Part shown: piece by piece, positions 1 to 13,200 of the stretch
Position numbering within the stretch: the first letter of the stretch is position 1
How the letters are laid out: every line of letters begins with the position of its first letter
Assembly: GCA_030267565.1 (NCBI GenBank)
Contig: BRXU01000002.1
Coordinates: forward strand, 6,825,501-6,889,500
Length of the DNA stretch: 64,000 bases
Reading direction: 5' to 3'
Source: Pleodorina starrii
Taxonomy: Eukaryota > Chlorophyta > Chlorophyceae > Chlamydomonadales > Volvocaceae
The notes under the pieces: model-generated
The model's input: only the letters and a program-made list of their open reading frames with translations
What the model was told of the DNA's origin: nothing
Database searches by the model: none
Translations under genes and position numbers: made by a program

Positions 1-681
1 GCTGCTTGAGGGGCCCGCGTGGATACGTGCACGGTTTTAAATCTTCCGGAACACGTCCGCATGGTGGAGGGCGGGATAGCGCACGGCTACGCACGTTGTT
101 TGCGCCACGCACGCACGCCGGCTAAACGTGCCCGTGACGTTGCGCCCCTGACTAGACCCATGTCCGAAAGCACGCGCGCGGTTGTCCACATGCTTATGCA
201 ATCTGGTCCATTTTCCTACGTGTCCACCTGTCCAGGCAAGGATAGTGGTACCGCTTGGTGCAACTACCTCCCGAAGGACGCCGCGACCAGCTTCTGGGGA
301 CCGCAGGGCGCGTTCTCCGGCCGAAGGTGAGCGAGTGTTCCGGCGCGGGGCAGATCGCGATCTGGGTCACGCTGGGGCCGCGTGCCCAGATCACATGTCG
401 TTCTTAGGACGAGCCCACGCACAGACATAAAAATCCTTTCTGAAGGAACGCGCGGCCCCGATCGGCGCTTCTTTGTTGCGTCATTCCCACCACAACCTGC
501 CTTTGCGTGAACTAACATGCGCACCTCCCGAGATCCGCACTCGGAACTTCTTACATCCCAGACTCGGCAACCCACATGTATGGGCTGTGCGGTAGCTTTC
601 CCCACCGCCGTTCGTTCCTTTGTGTCCGAGCTTACTCCGTTCGTACGGTACCTCTAAACCCAAACGCATCATGTCGTACAG
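1..681. other. Upstream part of a gene entering from the left, no exon assigned
   Basis: This stretch precedes the terminal exon at 682. Short open frames exist on both strands, but none shows a recognisable domain or a matching pair of splice sites in the right phase. It is most simply an intron, or intron plus an unrecognised small exon, of the plus-strand gene ending at 1015. Confidence 0.4.
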
Positions 682-1015
682 GGCGCTGGAGTTCTGGGCT
701 TACGCCGGCGATCAGGGCGTTGCGGACCTCGACCTGCTGCTGTACGGCGCCTCCGCGAACGCATGCAGCCGCGTGGCTCTGTCGGAGCTTTCGGTGGTGG
801 AGAGCTCGGGCGGCTGGGTCAAGTATTGGGTCGACCTGTACCGCTTCAGTTGGGAGCAGCAGGGCGGCGGCGGCGGTGGCGGCTCCCCGTCCTTTTCCGG
901 ATGCGGCTCCAGCGGCACCAGCGCCGGCGAGTTGGTCAAGCTGGACCTGCTCAACCTGCGCCACCCCGAGTACGAGGCACTGCTCTGCATTGATAATGTT
1001 CGGCTGGTGGCCTGA
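682..1015 (+). CDS. Terminal exon of a putative secreted protein with a carbohydrate-binding-like beta-sandwich
   Basis: The exon opens after a GTACAG acceptor and ends at a TGA. Its roughly 110 residues start with ALEFWAYAGDQG, have a cysteine in a NACSRVALSEL segment, then a WVKYWVDLYRF strand, a Gly7 loop, and close with LLCIDNVRLVA. This order (LEFW strand, conserved Cys, GGW-Y-V strand, C-DNV-L end) resembles the beta-sandwich domains at the C-termini of volvocine extracellular and cell-wall proteins, a family assignment made from memory of the pattern. The GGGGGGG loop is a simple-repeat expansion. The rest of the gene lies left of the window. The reading frame is well supported; the function is not established. 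Confidence 0.5.
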
Positions 1016-1016
1016 A

Positions 1017-1042
1017 GAGGGAGAGGGAGAGGGAGAGAGGAG
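1017..1042. repeat. (GGGAGA)n purine tract
   Basis: A short run of GGGAGA-type repeats directly follows the stop codon at 1015, inside the presumed 3' UTR. Confidence 0.6.
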
Positions 1043-1185
1043 GGGCTTTTATGCACTCCGCGGCGCGTTCCACACGGCACCGATTCGGCGTTCGTACATA
1101 GGAGTTTTCGTGTGAGCTGGACCTGCATGAAGTACTCCGGCGGGGTCCAGTTTTCAGATCACCCATTAGCAGATTGGAGCTGGGG

Positions 1186-1190
1186 TGTAA
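1186..1190 (+). terminator. TGTAA polyadenylation signal
   Basis: TGTAA, the chlorophyte polyadenylation signal, lies about 170 nt after the stop codon of the gene ending at 1015, a normal 3' UTR length for these algae. Confidence 0.6.
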
Positions 1191-3987
1191 CCGATGGAAG
1201 TTGCGTGGGTCCTAGCATTCTTTGGGGCAGCATGTTTTTTGGCAGGATGGGATAGAGGAGATGCGCCGTTGCAGTGAAACGGGCGGTTTCAGGCCGACAA
1301 CACGAATACGTATTGACGGCTGTCTGCCGCTAAGCGGTGGGTGGGGCAGCTGGCGTAACCCGCTTCGACGCACATCTATATGGATCATTGCTTTCCTTAA
1401 TAGATTGACAATAACGAGGGTGTTCGCGTGAGGTCAATTGTGCAGGATGGGATATAGGGGTGGGCGGGCTTCAATGATAATGACACAGGAGGCTGTCCAT
1501 GGCCGTTTGGTCCCTGCGCCAGGGCCCCCCTCATGCGGGCTAGCTCTGGCCGAAATGGGCCAAGGAAGGGCCAACCTGCGCACATTGTTAGACTCAGATC
1601 GGATAAGAGACACAGTCCTGGGCCACCTGACGCCAACCCGTCCAAAGGAGTCATCCCGTCCCTTCCCGTCGTTAAGGTGCGTTTAGTCCCGTTTAGTCGT
1701 CACCCCCGTATTCCAGGCTCACCCTCGCCGCCTCCCTCAGCTCCTTCCTTGTCCTCGTAATCCTCCTCTTCTTCGCCGCCCTCTTCGTCCGTCCTCATCC
1801 ACTGTCCCCCTCATCCAAGTTTGGTCCTTGGTCTTGCTCCCCCTCCCCCTCCACCCCTCTTGGTATCCGTCTCGCTACCCTTCGCTTAATCGCATAGTTT
1901 AATGCGACCGGTGATGCTGGAGCTTTGCTGTCGCTGGGTCCGACTCAATGCCCTAGCTTCTGGTGTGTATAAGCCTTTTGCAGCCTCAGGCCGCCGCGTT
2001 GGACACCGCCTCCCCTGGTTTGTCAAAACACGGCGCGGTATCCCGCTCGTCCCACACTGCATGCGCCCATGCAATGGTGGCCCTGCACGCGTCTAAGGCC
2101 CTCGACCAGGCCACGATGCCGGCTGCAGCTGGGTCGATATGCGCCATGCTCACAGGCATTGGCGGCCGCACGCACGTGCGTCCTCCGCACCGGTGGGGTG
2201 GTTCCACAGCGATATCTATCTATCAGCGCTGATGCTGCGGCGAAGTGCCTTTGCATTGCAACTGCCCCCTTTTCGGTTGCAATGATGCTCGCACCTTGGT
2301 TCCAAGTTACAAAACAATGCAGGCGACGGGCTTGTACGACGGGATCGCGGGGTTCCCGATAACACGCTCTCGTGCTACTCGTGCTCGGGGTGGTCAGGGG
2401 AGTGCGGTGTTTCGGTGCTCGTGTGGGGCACCCATCTTCGGGGCGGGTGCGTGCTGGGTCCGGAGACACCTGTTTTGGGGATTGTTTCGTTGCACGTACG
2501 TTTTGTGAGGAGCTATCCGCGGACCTAAATGGTGCGGAGACCGCATTACAGTTGGCTCGCTCTGCACGGGTACCACTTGTGGCTCGTCCTCCCACCTCCG
2601 CCCCGGGATCCATCCCCCCGTGTGGGGCATCATTGCTGTGGCGGCGTTGTTGGCCCTTGAGCGGGGTCGCCAGTGTCTGTACAGGGATTGGGACTCCCGC
2701 GCTCCTCGCCGACGCGCGAAAGTCGTGGGGATCAGGGCGCAGGTTTTTGCGGATTTGCAGGTGCACCTTGGTTCCTTTGCCGCACCGGATATTCTCGGCC
2801 CCCCCCTCAAAGACTGGGACACGGTTCCGGCCGTTCATCCCTTCCTCGCAAGTCGGTCGGGCCGCGTCGTGTTTTGTGGACCGCCGGACACCACCTCACC
2901 TTCTCGTCCCCCCATGACACCGGGTCGCCGGGAACGCCGTTCGTCATGGTGCCGGGTGCCGGCTGATGTGTCCGCGTGTCGTTGGCTGCTGTCTCGGGCG
3001 GTCCCTGGCGGTCGGTGGTTGCCACTTCCTCCATTCCCGTTTCCGACCCGTGCTTTGTAACTGATGGGCTGGGTAGGCAGTTCGTCTATTGTCGGCTTGG
3101 TTAGGGCGGTTTCTGGTTGCGTTGTTGGCTGATGGCTCCCTGCTCCGTGCAGGGCATGCCCCTGGGTTAGGGTAGGATAACCAGTCCGTCTAGCCCGTCC
3201 GTCGATACGGCGAGCGACCGCTGTGACAGCTGCTCGTCCTTATTACGATCGCATCCCAGTACGACGAGCTTGTACGCTAGCAGCAGAGACGAGTCGGTTG
3301 ATTATGCGGCCGATCAAACCGAACCTTCACCCTGCAGGTCCTGGAAAGAAAGAATGTGACTGCGAGTGCCGACAACCACGGACAACAACTCAAGGAGGCG
3401 GTACCTGGCGGTACGCTCAGCGGCGGTACACGCAGCAAAAACAACAAAACAGCCCCGAGAGAGAATTGAGAAGAACTGCACCGCCATTACCGCCATTCTG
3501 CATCTACATCAGTAATCCCACAGAGCAGAGCGCATTGCATGTCGTTCTAGGGACCGGCGTCTATGGAAGCCTTGAGCGCAGCAAAGTTACCGCAGCTCAA
3601 CACCAGACAACCTTTTCGGTTGCATTCTCAGCGTCACTTCGCTGCCTGGTTTCTACTAGCGCAGTTCCCTACCATCTCTTTCAGTGGTGCGCAAAACAGA
3701 AGGGTAGTTGCTACCCAGGCCTGCCGAGCGCCTACAATCGTGATTCGTTGAGGCGTGGTGCATGGTGTATACCGCAAACCAGTCGTCCTCGCCCCCACCA
3801 GCCCCCTGCGAACAACGTAGTCTTGCCGCCAGCTTGCATCCGACAAGCACCGTGGAAAACCAAAAGCCGGCCGGGGCTCTGTGTGCACCCAGTCGCGGCC
3901 GTGTCGCGTGCTCTCCTGCTCGCGTTGCGTGTCCTGCCCGCCTGCCGAGCACCCCTGCCCTGCCCTGCCCTGCCCTGCCTGCACATC
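1191..3987. other. Intergenic region, nothing recognised
   Basis: Between the two convergent genes I see no domain-bearing open frame, RNA gene or transposon end. Open frames here overlap on both strands and look like chance GC-rich frames. There are pyrimidine-rich stretches near 1720-1870 and a short TGCCC run near 3956-3980. Confidence 0.4.
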
Positions 3988-3992
3988 TTACA
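3988..3992 (-). terminator. TGTAA polyadenylation signal of the pantothenate kinase gene
   Basis: TTACA on the plus strand reads TGTAA on the minus strand, about 235 nt downstream of the minus-strand stop at 4229-4231. It is the first good match to the green-algal poly(A) signal after the gene. Confidence 0.6.
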
Positions 3993-4228
3993 CGGCCGCC
4001 ATCAACGCTTGTTGCTGCAACTCGCGCACAACTTCACACAACCCTATTGGAAGAGAGCTAGCGCGACATGAGAACCGCAAACGCAGCCCCCGAATCGCAG
4101 AACGCAGCCACGTGCGCGTACGTGTGGACCTAAGCGCGCCTGCATTATCCAGGCCGGCACCTCCCTCCCTAGACCTCCCGGCCCGCCCTCCCCCACGTGG
4201 CATTTCCTTCCTTTTCACTCGGCCCAGT

Positions 4229-7200
4229 TCAGCGCTCCGCGGGATCGAATATACAGATGCAGTCATAGAGGTTGCCGTTGAAGAGCTTTTTCGCGAGGCG
4301 CTCCGTCTTGATCATGGCCAGCTTGAGCACGTCACAGCTGAACTTGGCGGTGAAGTTGGTGTGGATGGCGCGGCCCATGCCCTCAATCACCAGGAGGTCC
4401 ACGCCCACGCACGCCTGCACAGACACCAGACATACAGGCAAGCCGACGGGTCAGCGCACCGGGGGGGGGGACGAGGCGCGAGAACAGGTGTGTTGAGGTG
4501 GAAGACGGCCGCGTGCGTGTTGCGTAAACAGCTGCGGTGACGGCTGTGGGGGACACACCCACGAGCGCATCGGCTCGGAAGAGCTCAGCGTGAGAGAATC
4601 CTCTTCCGCCACATGGCTGCAAGATTAAAGCTGCGCCATTAAAACGGCTGTACTGCTCCACGGCCGCTGGTAATCCGCTCGGCTCTCGCGGCCGCCAGTG
4701 CGCACATGTGTGCACACATTCGCGCACGGTCCGCGCCGCAACGTGCCGTGTGGCGGCGCTGCTGCCTCATCCGCTCCTCTCCCCCTTTTGCTGCCGGCTC
4801 ACCTCCGCCAGGCGGTCGGGCACCCTCCGCAGGTCCAGGCAGGGGCTGCCCTGACCGTTGGACACGACGTAGAGCTTGGGACAGAGCCGGTTCACCAGCG
4901 GGTCGGTGGCCACCGCGTGCCAGGCGGGCGGCGGCGAGGGCGATAGTGCAGCGCCACCGGCTGTGGGCGTAGCGGCCCTGGCCTCGGCCGCTGTGGCGGG
5001 CCTCGGAGCCGGGGGCCCCTCGGGGGCGAGAGCCACGGGGGAGAGGGGGGCCGACCCCGTGGGCGAGGCGCTCGCGGGCAGATCAGCAGCGGCCCCAGCC
5101 ACCGACGGCCCCGGGTCGCCCCTATCGGTGCCTGCGGCGGCCTGTGCCGGCGGGGCGCCTTCACGTCGCGCCGCCGCTTGCTGTGCTCCTTGGGGAGATG
5201 CAGGGACGGCACTGCTGTTGCTCGTGCTGGCGCCGCCGTCAACGTCACTCGTGCCGTCGGCGTGACGCGCTGCGTCAAGTTGGTGCTGCTGCGGCGGCGG
5301 CGGTGACAGATGCTGCTGCTGCTGGCTTTGCTGCTGTTGTTGGAGGAGTGGCTGCAGGTTGGAGCTGGAACGGCGCACGGGGCGCAGGCCGGGGTACGGC
5401 GGCACGTGGCCCCCGGTGGCCATCTCCACCTGATCCGGATACGAGGGGTACGAGGGGGCGGGCAATGTGAGGGCTGAAAGGTGGTGGTGCGTTTGACGGC
5501 TGCTTGCGGGTTTCATGAATGAACATAACTGGTATGGAATTCGTACATGCTTCAGATTGGGGAAACAGGCCCCCCGCAGCCCGCATCGGGCCATCGGGGC
5601 GAGACCGGGAGTGGGCACTAGATCGCACCCTGTGGCGCCCAGTAGGTTAGGGTTAGGGAGCAGCTGCGGTGGCCCCACACCTACACATACACCTACACAT
5701 ATACCGGCACGGGCCGTACCGGCAATGACGGCGACAGAAACGACGCCTCGCCGCCCGCCGGCCCCCGTACCCAAAAATTACACATCCCCGGGGCTCACAC
5801 CTCGCATGCACAACCTTTGCATGACCCCGAACAAGTAGCCAGCCCCACTTATCGCCACTGCGTTACTTCGGAACCCGGTAGCTACTTCCCGATTATTAAA
5901 CCCTCCCTCGCCCGCCCAACTCCTCATTTGAAACCGACTGCACGCGGGCCCTACCTGGCCTCCACTCGCCGGTTATCGCGTTGTATCGTATCCGATTCGG
6001 TCGGTTTCGTGACCCCCATGTGGAACGTTTCCCCCAGTACAGGCGCCGCCAGTACAAGGGGCAGCAGGCAGTCTCATCATCATTTAGCCCCTCCCATCGC
6101 ACATCCAACCAAGTAATGCAACGCCCGCCCCAGTCCCCTCCTCTACCCCCCCCCCCCAGCCGACCCCTCCGGGGGCCCGGCAGCCTGTGCGGAGCCCGGC
6201 ATCCTCACTCCTCCTCCTCCCCCCTGCCCGCCCCCTTGTCTGCTCGCCCGCCTTCCCTACCATACCGGTCTTCCCTCGGCCCCCCTCTACCTCCCCTCCT
6301 TTCCCCCCTCTCACCCTCACACCCCCCCCCACCCCCCACCCACCCACCCACCCCCACCCACCCCACCCCAGCACGCCCCCAGACCACCCCCAGCCCTCCC
6401 ACCCCCTGGGCCGCATTACCCCTGACCCAGGCCCCTCATGCATGGTGGCCTGCGCGCTCGGCCGGTGTGGTGGGGAGCCGACTCTTCACGGTCCGCCACC
6501 CGGCCCCTCCTGCGCATCGTCTCCCCGCGCCCCGCTGCCTCTGCCCTTTCCCCTTTCCTGCCGTCGTTCTTCCCTTCTCCTCGTCCCTGCCCTTGCCCTC
6601 GTACCCCTCCCCCTTCCCTTACGTCCTTCCCGCACTCGTCTGTCTTCTGCCCTTGTCTTTCCCACTGCCATTCGCCTTGCCTTTCTCTTTTCCTTTGCCC
6701 CATCTCCTCTGCCTTCCGCCTCCTGCCCGTCGTACATTTTGCCCTTCCGTATCCCTTTCTTCTATGCCCAGCTGCCCCGTCTTGCCCTCTTTTGCACCGC
6801 GTCGCCGCCCCAGCTCGTTCGTGGGTTTCTGTGTGTCTTGCCTTGCTTGCTTGCCTGCTCGCTCCTTCCTTCGCTGCCAATGCCGTTGCCCATTGCCATT
6901 ACTCACGCCCTTTTTCCTTCGTATCTTCCCGCTTCGCTTCCTCCATTGAGCGCAGGTGAGTCTACAATTTGTCGGGTTGTTTTGTCCGGGCGTTCGTGCC
7001 GATCCTGTGCTGTCGCGCGTAATCGTCCGTCCGGGCTGGTCTGGCGGCGACGCGGTCGCAGCGTCTTTTCAGCTCGGTAAGGTTACAGGTATGTTCGGTA
7101 AGTATTACTGGGTTCAGGGTCCGTTCGCTGACGCCGTCCTCGTCTCCGCTGCGGTATCATTTTCTACCCCACCCCCCAACACACACACACACGCACCTTG

Positions 7201-10200
7201 ATGGCCGCCTCCCTCGCCGCCTTGATGATGGGGCACACCGTCGCCGCTGCGGACAACAGCGCCCTCAGCTCCGGCGCGGTGATGTCATTGATGGCGGGCA
7301 GCGAGTTGGCCACCAGCACCACCTCGCAGCCCAGACGCAACAGCTCGCGAGCGAAGGGGAGCATGCCCAGGACCACGTCGGCGCCGCTGTTGTCGACAAA
7401 CATCATCACGCGGCGGTACGGGGGCGGCGGCGTTGGAGCGCGGGAGGGGCCAGCAGAGTCCGAGCCTGGGAGTGGCGGCGAAGCAACGCAGGAATCGCGC
7501 GGGTTTCAAATACAGGGTTTTTGGGATTGGGGACTAGGCGAGGGAAACAGAGCGACGAAAGGGGTGTCCAGAGGTGTCCAAAGGGGAGGGAGCTCGAACA
7601 GCTACGAATGCGCAATGTGGAGGGAGGTGGGCACTGCTGCTCTGGTGAGCATCAGGCGGCGGCTGGTTCGGTCGGCAACTCGGTTTCTGGAATCCTGGAC
7701 TTCCATCGTTAAGAATGCCCAGTGCCCCGTGTGGAGTGGTGGTGGAAGCGAAGAGCAAAGAGAGAGAGAGCTCAGACGTCAGCAGGGGTGCCAAGAACCA
7801 GATGGCGGGCGGAAGCGTAGCCCGAATGAGTGGAGGACCGGAGCCGTGAACAACCAAAGTCGAAAGAGATTGCAAGAAACAAACAAGCAGGGGTTTAAAT
7901 GTGAAGAACAACGTGCGCTCGCTGGTGAGACCGGCAGGCAGAGAGCCAGGCTCGACAGAATCCGCCCGAGGACCGAAGACCGACCAGAAAACAGTGGCGA
8001 AAGGAAACCAGTTACGAGGCCGCGCAACCAAGTGTAATCCAACGCGCCAACCCTCCTTTCCCACAAATCCACCTCAGCTCGCCCGCCTCGGTGCTTTCAC
8101 CTTCCCCCCATGTTGGCGCGGCGCGGGCCGCCCCCTGCCCTCGCAGCAACGGACACCATCACCCGAAACCTACCGCCCTCCTCGGGCTGCACCGACGCCT
8201 GATCCTCCCGCTGCTGCTGCTCCCGCTGCTGCCCGCCCTGCTGCTCCCGCTCCCCTGCTGGTCCGCTGCTGATGGCGTCCATGATCCGCGCCGCAAAGGC
8301 GTCGAAGTTGTCCACCGCCCAGGGCCGCTTGGACAGCCGCAGCCTCGCGTCCCGGTAAATGTCCAGAATGGTTCCGTCCCGGTACAGCGCCACACACGCC
8401 TGGCTGCCCCAGTCGAATATGTTGCCCGCCAGCACGCCCTCCACCAGACTGCGAAGTCGGGAGGGCAGCGGCTCCTCGCCGTCCAGCTCCCGGAGCAGGT
8501 CGGGAAGCACCGCCAGCGCGGCGGAGTTCTCCCGCTGCTTGTCCAGACTGAAGAGGAAGGGGGGGAAGGGCGGTCGGTCAAGTGGCAGGCAGGGCAAGTG
8601 GCAGGCAGGTGGCAGGCAAGTGGCAGGCAGGGCAAGTGACAGGCAGGCAGGTAGGCCTAAGGTGGGCGATAGGTGCGATTAGTACCGGTGAGGGCCGCGA
8701 CAAGAGCAGGGTGTCGTGATGGGGGATACGGTAGCGGCAAATGCGCAAACCCGCAATGCTACCCAGTCATGCATTGCCGTATGTTCCCGCTGCTGCTGCT
8801 GCTGCTGCTGCTCGGTGGTGTACCGCATCCAAACCCTCGACACGCTCCACCACCCCAAGCAGCAGCAGCCCGACACGCAGCTGCCTCCGGGGCCCGCAAC
8901 CTGTCCTGGAACCCCAGAGCCTCGTGCTTGCTGCAGCCCCAATACCCTTCCCTGCCCCGCACGCTTGGTGGCTCTCCCACGCACTTTCCTTTCCATTGTC
9001 TCTGACTTCCGGTATTACTCACCGGTACACGTCCCCAAATCCAAACTCGCGCAGGCACTCCTCCCTCATCGCAAACAGCTCCGCCAGCCCCAGCGCCCCG
9101 TAGCAGCCCGGCTCAGCAGCCAGCCGCTCCAGGTGGGCACCGAAGGCCCTGACAGGAGAGAGGAGAGGAGAGGAGAGGCGGCAAGGGAGGAAAGGAGGTA
9201 GATGAACAGATAAGAGTAAGGGAGGCGCGAAAGTGGGGAGTTGGGACCATGCCATGAAGAGCCCTTTTGCCCACCTGGTACCTGCGCCCCGTGCTAGGCG
9301 TACGGAGTGACACACACACACATGTGACATGTGACATGCGGGATGTCCGTCCGCCTGAGAGAACGGCACCAAGGATGCATGATCTGAAGGACAACGCGAG
9401 GAGAGCGCCCGTCCCGCCACCTCACCACCCAGCCACCAAAACTGTTAGGTCCCGCACAGCCATTGCCACGCCAGCGTCCAACAGCACTGGCGGCGGTCCG
9501 CCCACGGGAATGGGATACGGCCGGTGCTTGGTGCTGCTGCCTACTAAAGCACCCATTACGGGGCTCCCGGGCAGCCCCTACATCCCTCGCTTGGCTTCCC
9601 CCCACGCCTGGGGTTGGCCGGCGGCGACGCGGCCGCGCGCTCGTTTTATTTCTGCTGGAGATATCAGGTAATCCTCAGGTTATATCCCAGGTAACTGCAT
9701 TGCATTCCCGCGCCCCGGGCCGTTTTAATTACCCCCACGCCCTGCCACAACCCTCTCCCCGCCCCGCTCACCTCCCAAATGCCTGCGCCCTCCTCTGCGG
9801 CAGCTCCCCTCCTCCCTCGCTTGCCGACGCCTTCTCCACCACCACCGGTATCTGCTCCCTCAGCAGCCTCACCCACCAGCGCAGCTCCTCCTCGTCGCTG
9901 TTGATGTCCAGGGTGTTGGGCTCGTAGCTGCATGTGGGGGTAAGGGCAAAGGAGGAGAGCGTGGGGAGACAAAAGGGGAAGCAAGCAGTGGGCAGGGGCG
10001 GGCACGGTGATGATATCACCCTGGGGAAAGGGGCCGGAAACCCAAGGGGAGAGCGCGACAATGGGATGTACGGCTGTGAGCTACCCCCGTGCTGTCTGCA
10101 AGGGAGGGGACGGACCAGGGGGACAGGGTGGCGCCATTGTGGTGCAGTGCCATGCCGCTGGACCTACCGGTAGTTCGCATGCCGCCTTTGATTTTCGCTT

Positions 10201-13200
10201 CGTGCCGTGCTACCGTATCCCCATTGAAGGGAGTCAGCCTCACAGCAACCACACGTCGCCTCCTCTCCCTCTCCCTCTCCCTCTCTTCCCCCTCCTCCCC
10301 AAAGACTCACGTCGCGGCGCTGGCCAGCAACGGAAAGGGCTCCAGGGTGGGCGAGTAGTGCAGCACCCCCACGTGCAGCGACATGCGCCCCCGGCCCCAG
10401 GGGAGCGGCTGATCGGTCAGCGACAACGTGCGGCCGACAAGCGGCGAAGGGGCCCCGGCAGCCCCGGTAGGGATGCCGCCGCCGCCGCCGCCGTCGGACA
10501 GCCTGGGCGGCCTGGAGCCCTCACCGGCGGCCTCGCCCGCGCCCGCGCCCTTGCCTGCGGCCTCCGCACGGGAGGGGGCGCTCGGAGATGGACCGACAGC
10601 CTCCGATCCCGAGGTGGGCGGCGTGGGCGAGGCGGACGACGACGCTGCCGCCGCCACGAACTTCTCCACCCAGCTGACCTTCTCCGACACGTCCCGGATG
10701 GCGGGACCCACCACCTCGCCGCCCGTCAGGGGAGCGCCTGTGGGGAAGCGCTCCACGAAGCGGGCGCGCACCTTTGGAGGGGCGGGGTTCACAAAGGGAG
10801 GGAGGGAGGGAGGAAGGGACGCCGGAGTCGAATCGATACTACTAAAGGGGGATTGGGAGGGGTGGGGTTCCTTCCACGGTTCGGTCTCGCTCGCGTAACT
10901 AAAAAACTCCGACAGTTGTGCCCAAAAGGGAACCCATTGGGTCCGGGGGTAGGTAGGGCGGCTGCCTCCTCATGGTCCGCCACCCAGCCCCTCCTGCGTT
11001 TTTCCCCCTGCTACACTTTCCATCACTCTTGTCGTCCGTATCACTTTGCTTCCATCCCCCCCTTGCGTTTCCACAGCATGTTTCATTTCCTCACGCGGCA
11101 TTACATTACTTGCCTTTCTTCCCTCCTCCTCGTCTACTTGCTAATCGATGTCGTTGTTCCACGCACAGTTTATCTCTGCCCCTCTTTCGCACCGCCGCGT
11201 CAATTTGCGGTTCGTCTGCTCCAGCTTGCCCATCTGGGTTCGTTTCCTTACCCTTTGCAGCTATTTACGCCCTTCCTTACGCTCTAGCCCGCTCCGTTTC
11301 ACCAATGAGCGCTCGCGCCGTTGCTGTGTTATCGCGGGGCTTTGCCATTAGGGCTGGTTGGTCCGGCGGCGCTGCAGCTCCTCGGTCTCTCGGTTAGGTG
11401 ACATGTTCCCCGGCAAGTACTGCAGGTGCCCCCCCCCGGGATCGCGTCCGTCCTGTGTCTCCGGTATCATCTTTACGGTACCCCCTACACCTTCACCTCT
11501 ACACCCCCCTTCACCAATCTCTCACCTTTCTCGCCTGCTGCGCCTCCGAGGCCGCCCCCCCTCCGCTTGCCCTGCTCGAGCTGACCGGCATGGGATGCAC
11601 CGTCAGGAATGCGCCCACCGCTCCCAGGAACCCCTCGTGGCGCAGGAACATGGCGGCCATCTCGCCCTTGGAGGGGTTTAGGGTTTTTAGGGTTTTGAAA
11701 GGATGGGTGAAAGGGTTTTAGGGTTTTGGAAGGATGGGTGAAAGGGAAGAGGGGTTGCACACACACGGGGGAGAGAACGAGGCGAGGAGAGGGCGGGTCA
11801 AGGAGGGGGGAAAGAGCGCGCGGGAGCTCGAGCTCGGCTCTGCGTGCGTGTTTAGTTCGGTCGCAACAAGAACTGTGGATGTTGACGGTTATGCCAAGTT
11901 GGATATTCGCGAGCACATGCCACAGCGCTTACCGGTACGCACACGGTTGGCAGCACGGGTCACGTCGGTCTCCGCATATTGGTCGCCGTTTTCGGGATTG
12001 CGGTCAATTGGGTTCGTTCATATGGGTGCGGCGGCGATGTCTGTCAGGCTGCCGTCTGCTGCTCCTCTTCTCGCCCTTCTCACTCCCCTCCCTCCGTCCC
12101 TCCTGCTCCTACCTTGGACCAGAAGCGTATGGCGTAACTGATGGTGTCCATGGTGTACGGGTGTCCGCGTATGAAGAACCCGCCAAAGAAGATGCGCTTG
12201 ATGCCGTGCCGCACCGCGTTCATGTGCGCCAGCTGGCCGATGTTGTAAGCCACCATGCGGCACAGCGCCAAGCACATGTCGGCGGGGGCGTAGTCGGACA
12301 AGGCCTTGTCCTGGCTGACGACCTGAGAGGCGTCCATGCAGAGGCGGCGAGAGAGGTTGCGAATGGGGTGGTGCGTGACAATGATCTACCACCGTTATGG
12401 AAGCCCGCCGTAGGCGGTAGGCCCCCCGCAAGCGTGCAAATCCTCTTTCTGGGCCCGCCGGGTCTTTCCTGCCCCCACCCCGCACCATTCCTCCCTGTCC
12501 CACGCCGGTCCATTCCACTCAATCCACACCACCCCGGTTGGCTCGCCTTTCCAAAGCTGCTAGCGATGGTGGTGGCTGAAAGGCCGATGGACGCATAGTC
12601 CCGCCCGCCGTAGATGTCCCCGACCAGCATGTCAACCTGGGCGTGGGGTAGGGACGGTCAGGGATTTGATTTGGGTTGGGTTGGGTTGGGTTGGGATGGA
12701 CGCGTGGGGCCATTAGGGGGTTGGTGTGGCGCGAGAGCAGCCGGTCAATTGCTCCAGGGCAGGGGGAGCGGTGCAGGGAGGCCTTCAAACAACATGCCCA
12801 GGCTGCGCTTGGTCCCCCGTCCCTGCCACTGCGCGCACACGCATAGCAGCATGTCTACCGCCGCCGCCAGGGAACCAGCAGCAGCAGCACATGCCTTGCC
12901 GGATCTGCACTCAACACCAGACCGCTCTCCCCAGGCTCGTGCCCCGCCCCCCGTGTCCTTCCTGCCCGCGATGTCGGGTCTACTCTCCTCGTCACGGCCG
13001 CCATCCCATGGCGTCCCCAGTTCTCGGACCCTCATCGCATCGCAGCGCTTGCGCCCGACTTGATTCCCTTCGGACCCGCGCTCCCCTAGGGCCCATGACC
13101 CTGCGGCGCCAAACCCTCCCTTCTGGCTCCCTTAAACCTTCTTTGTCCTCTTTTCTCACTCCAGTGCTACTTCTACTCACGCTGCTGTTGTCGCCCTGCA

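Noticed and set aside
1191..3987. Several frames of 90-280 codons between 1.4 and 4.0 kb
   Set aside because: They overlap on both strands, lack domains and splice context, and look like chance GC-rich frames.
6084..6959. Pro/Ser-rich frames of 119-322 codons near 6-7 kb as a hydroxyproline-rich wall protein
   Set aside because: They lie in intron 13 of the pantothenate kinase gene, consist of pyrimidine-rich simple sequence and part of an interspersed repeat, and have no signal peptide or start context.
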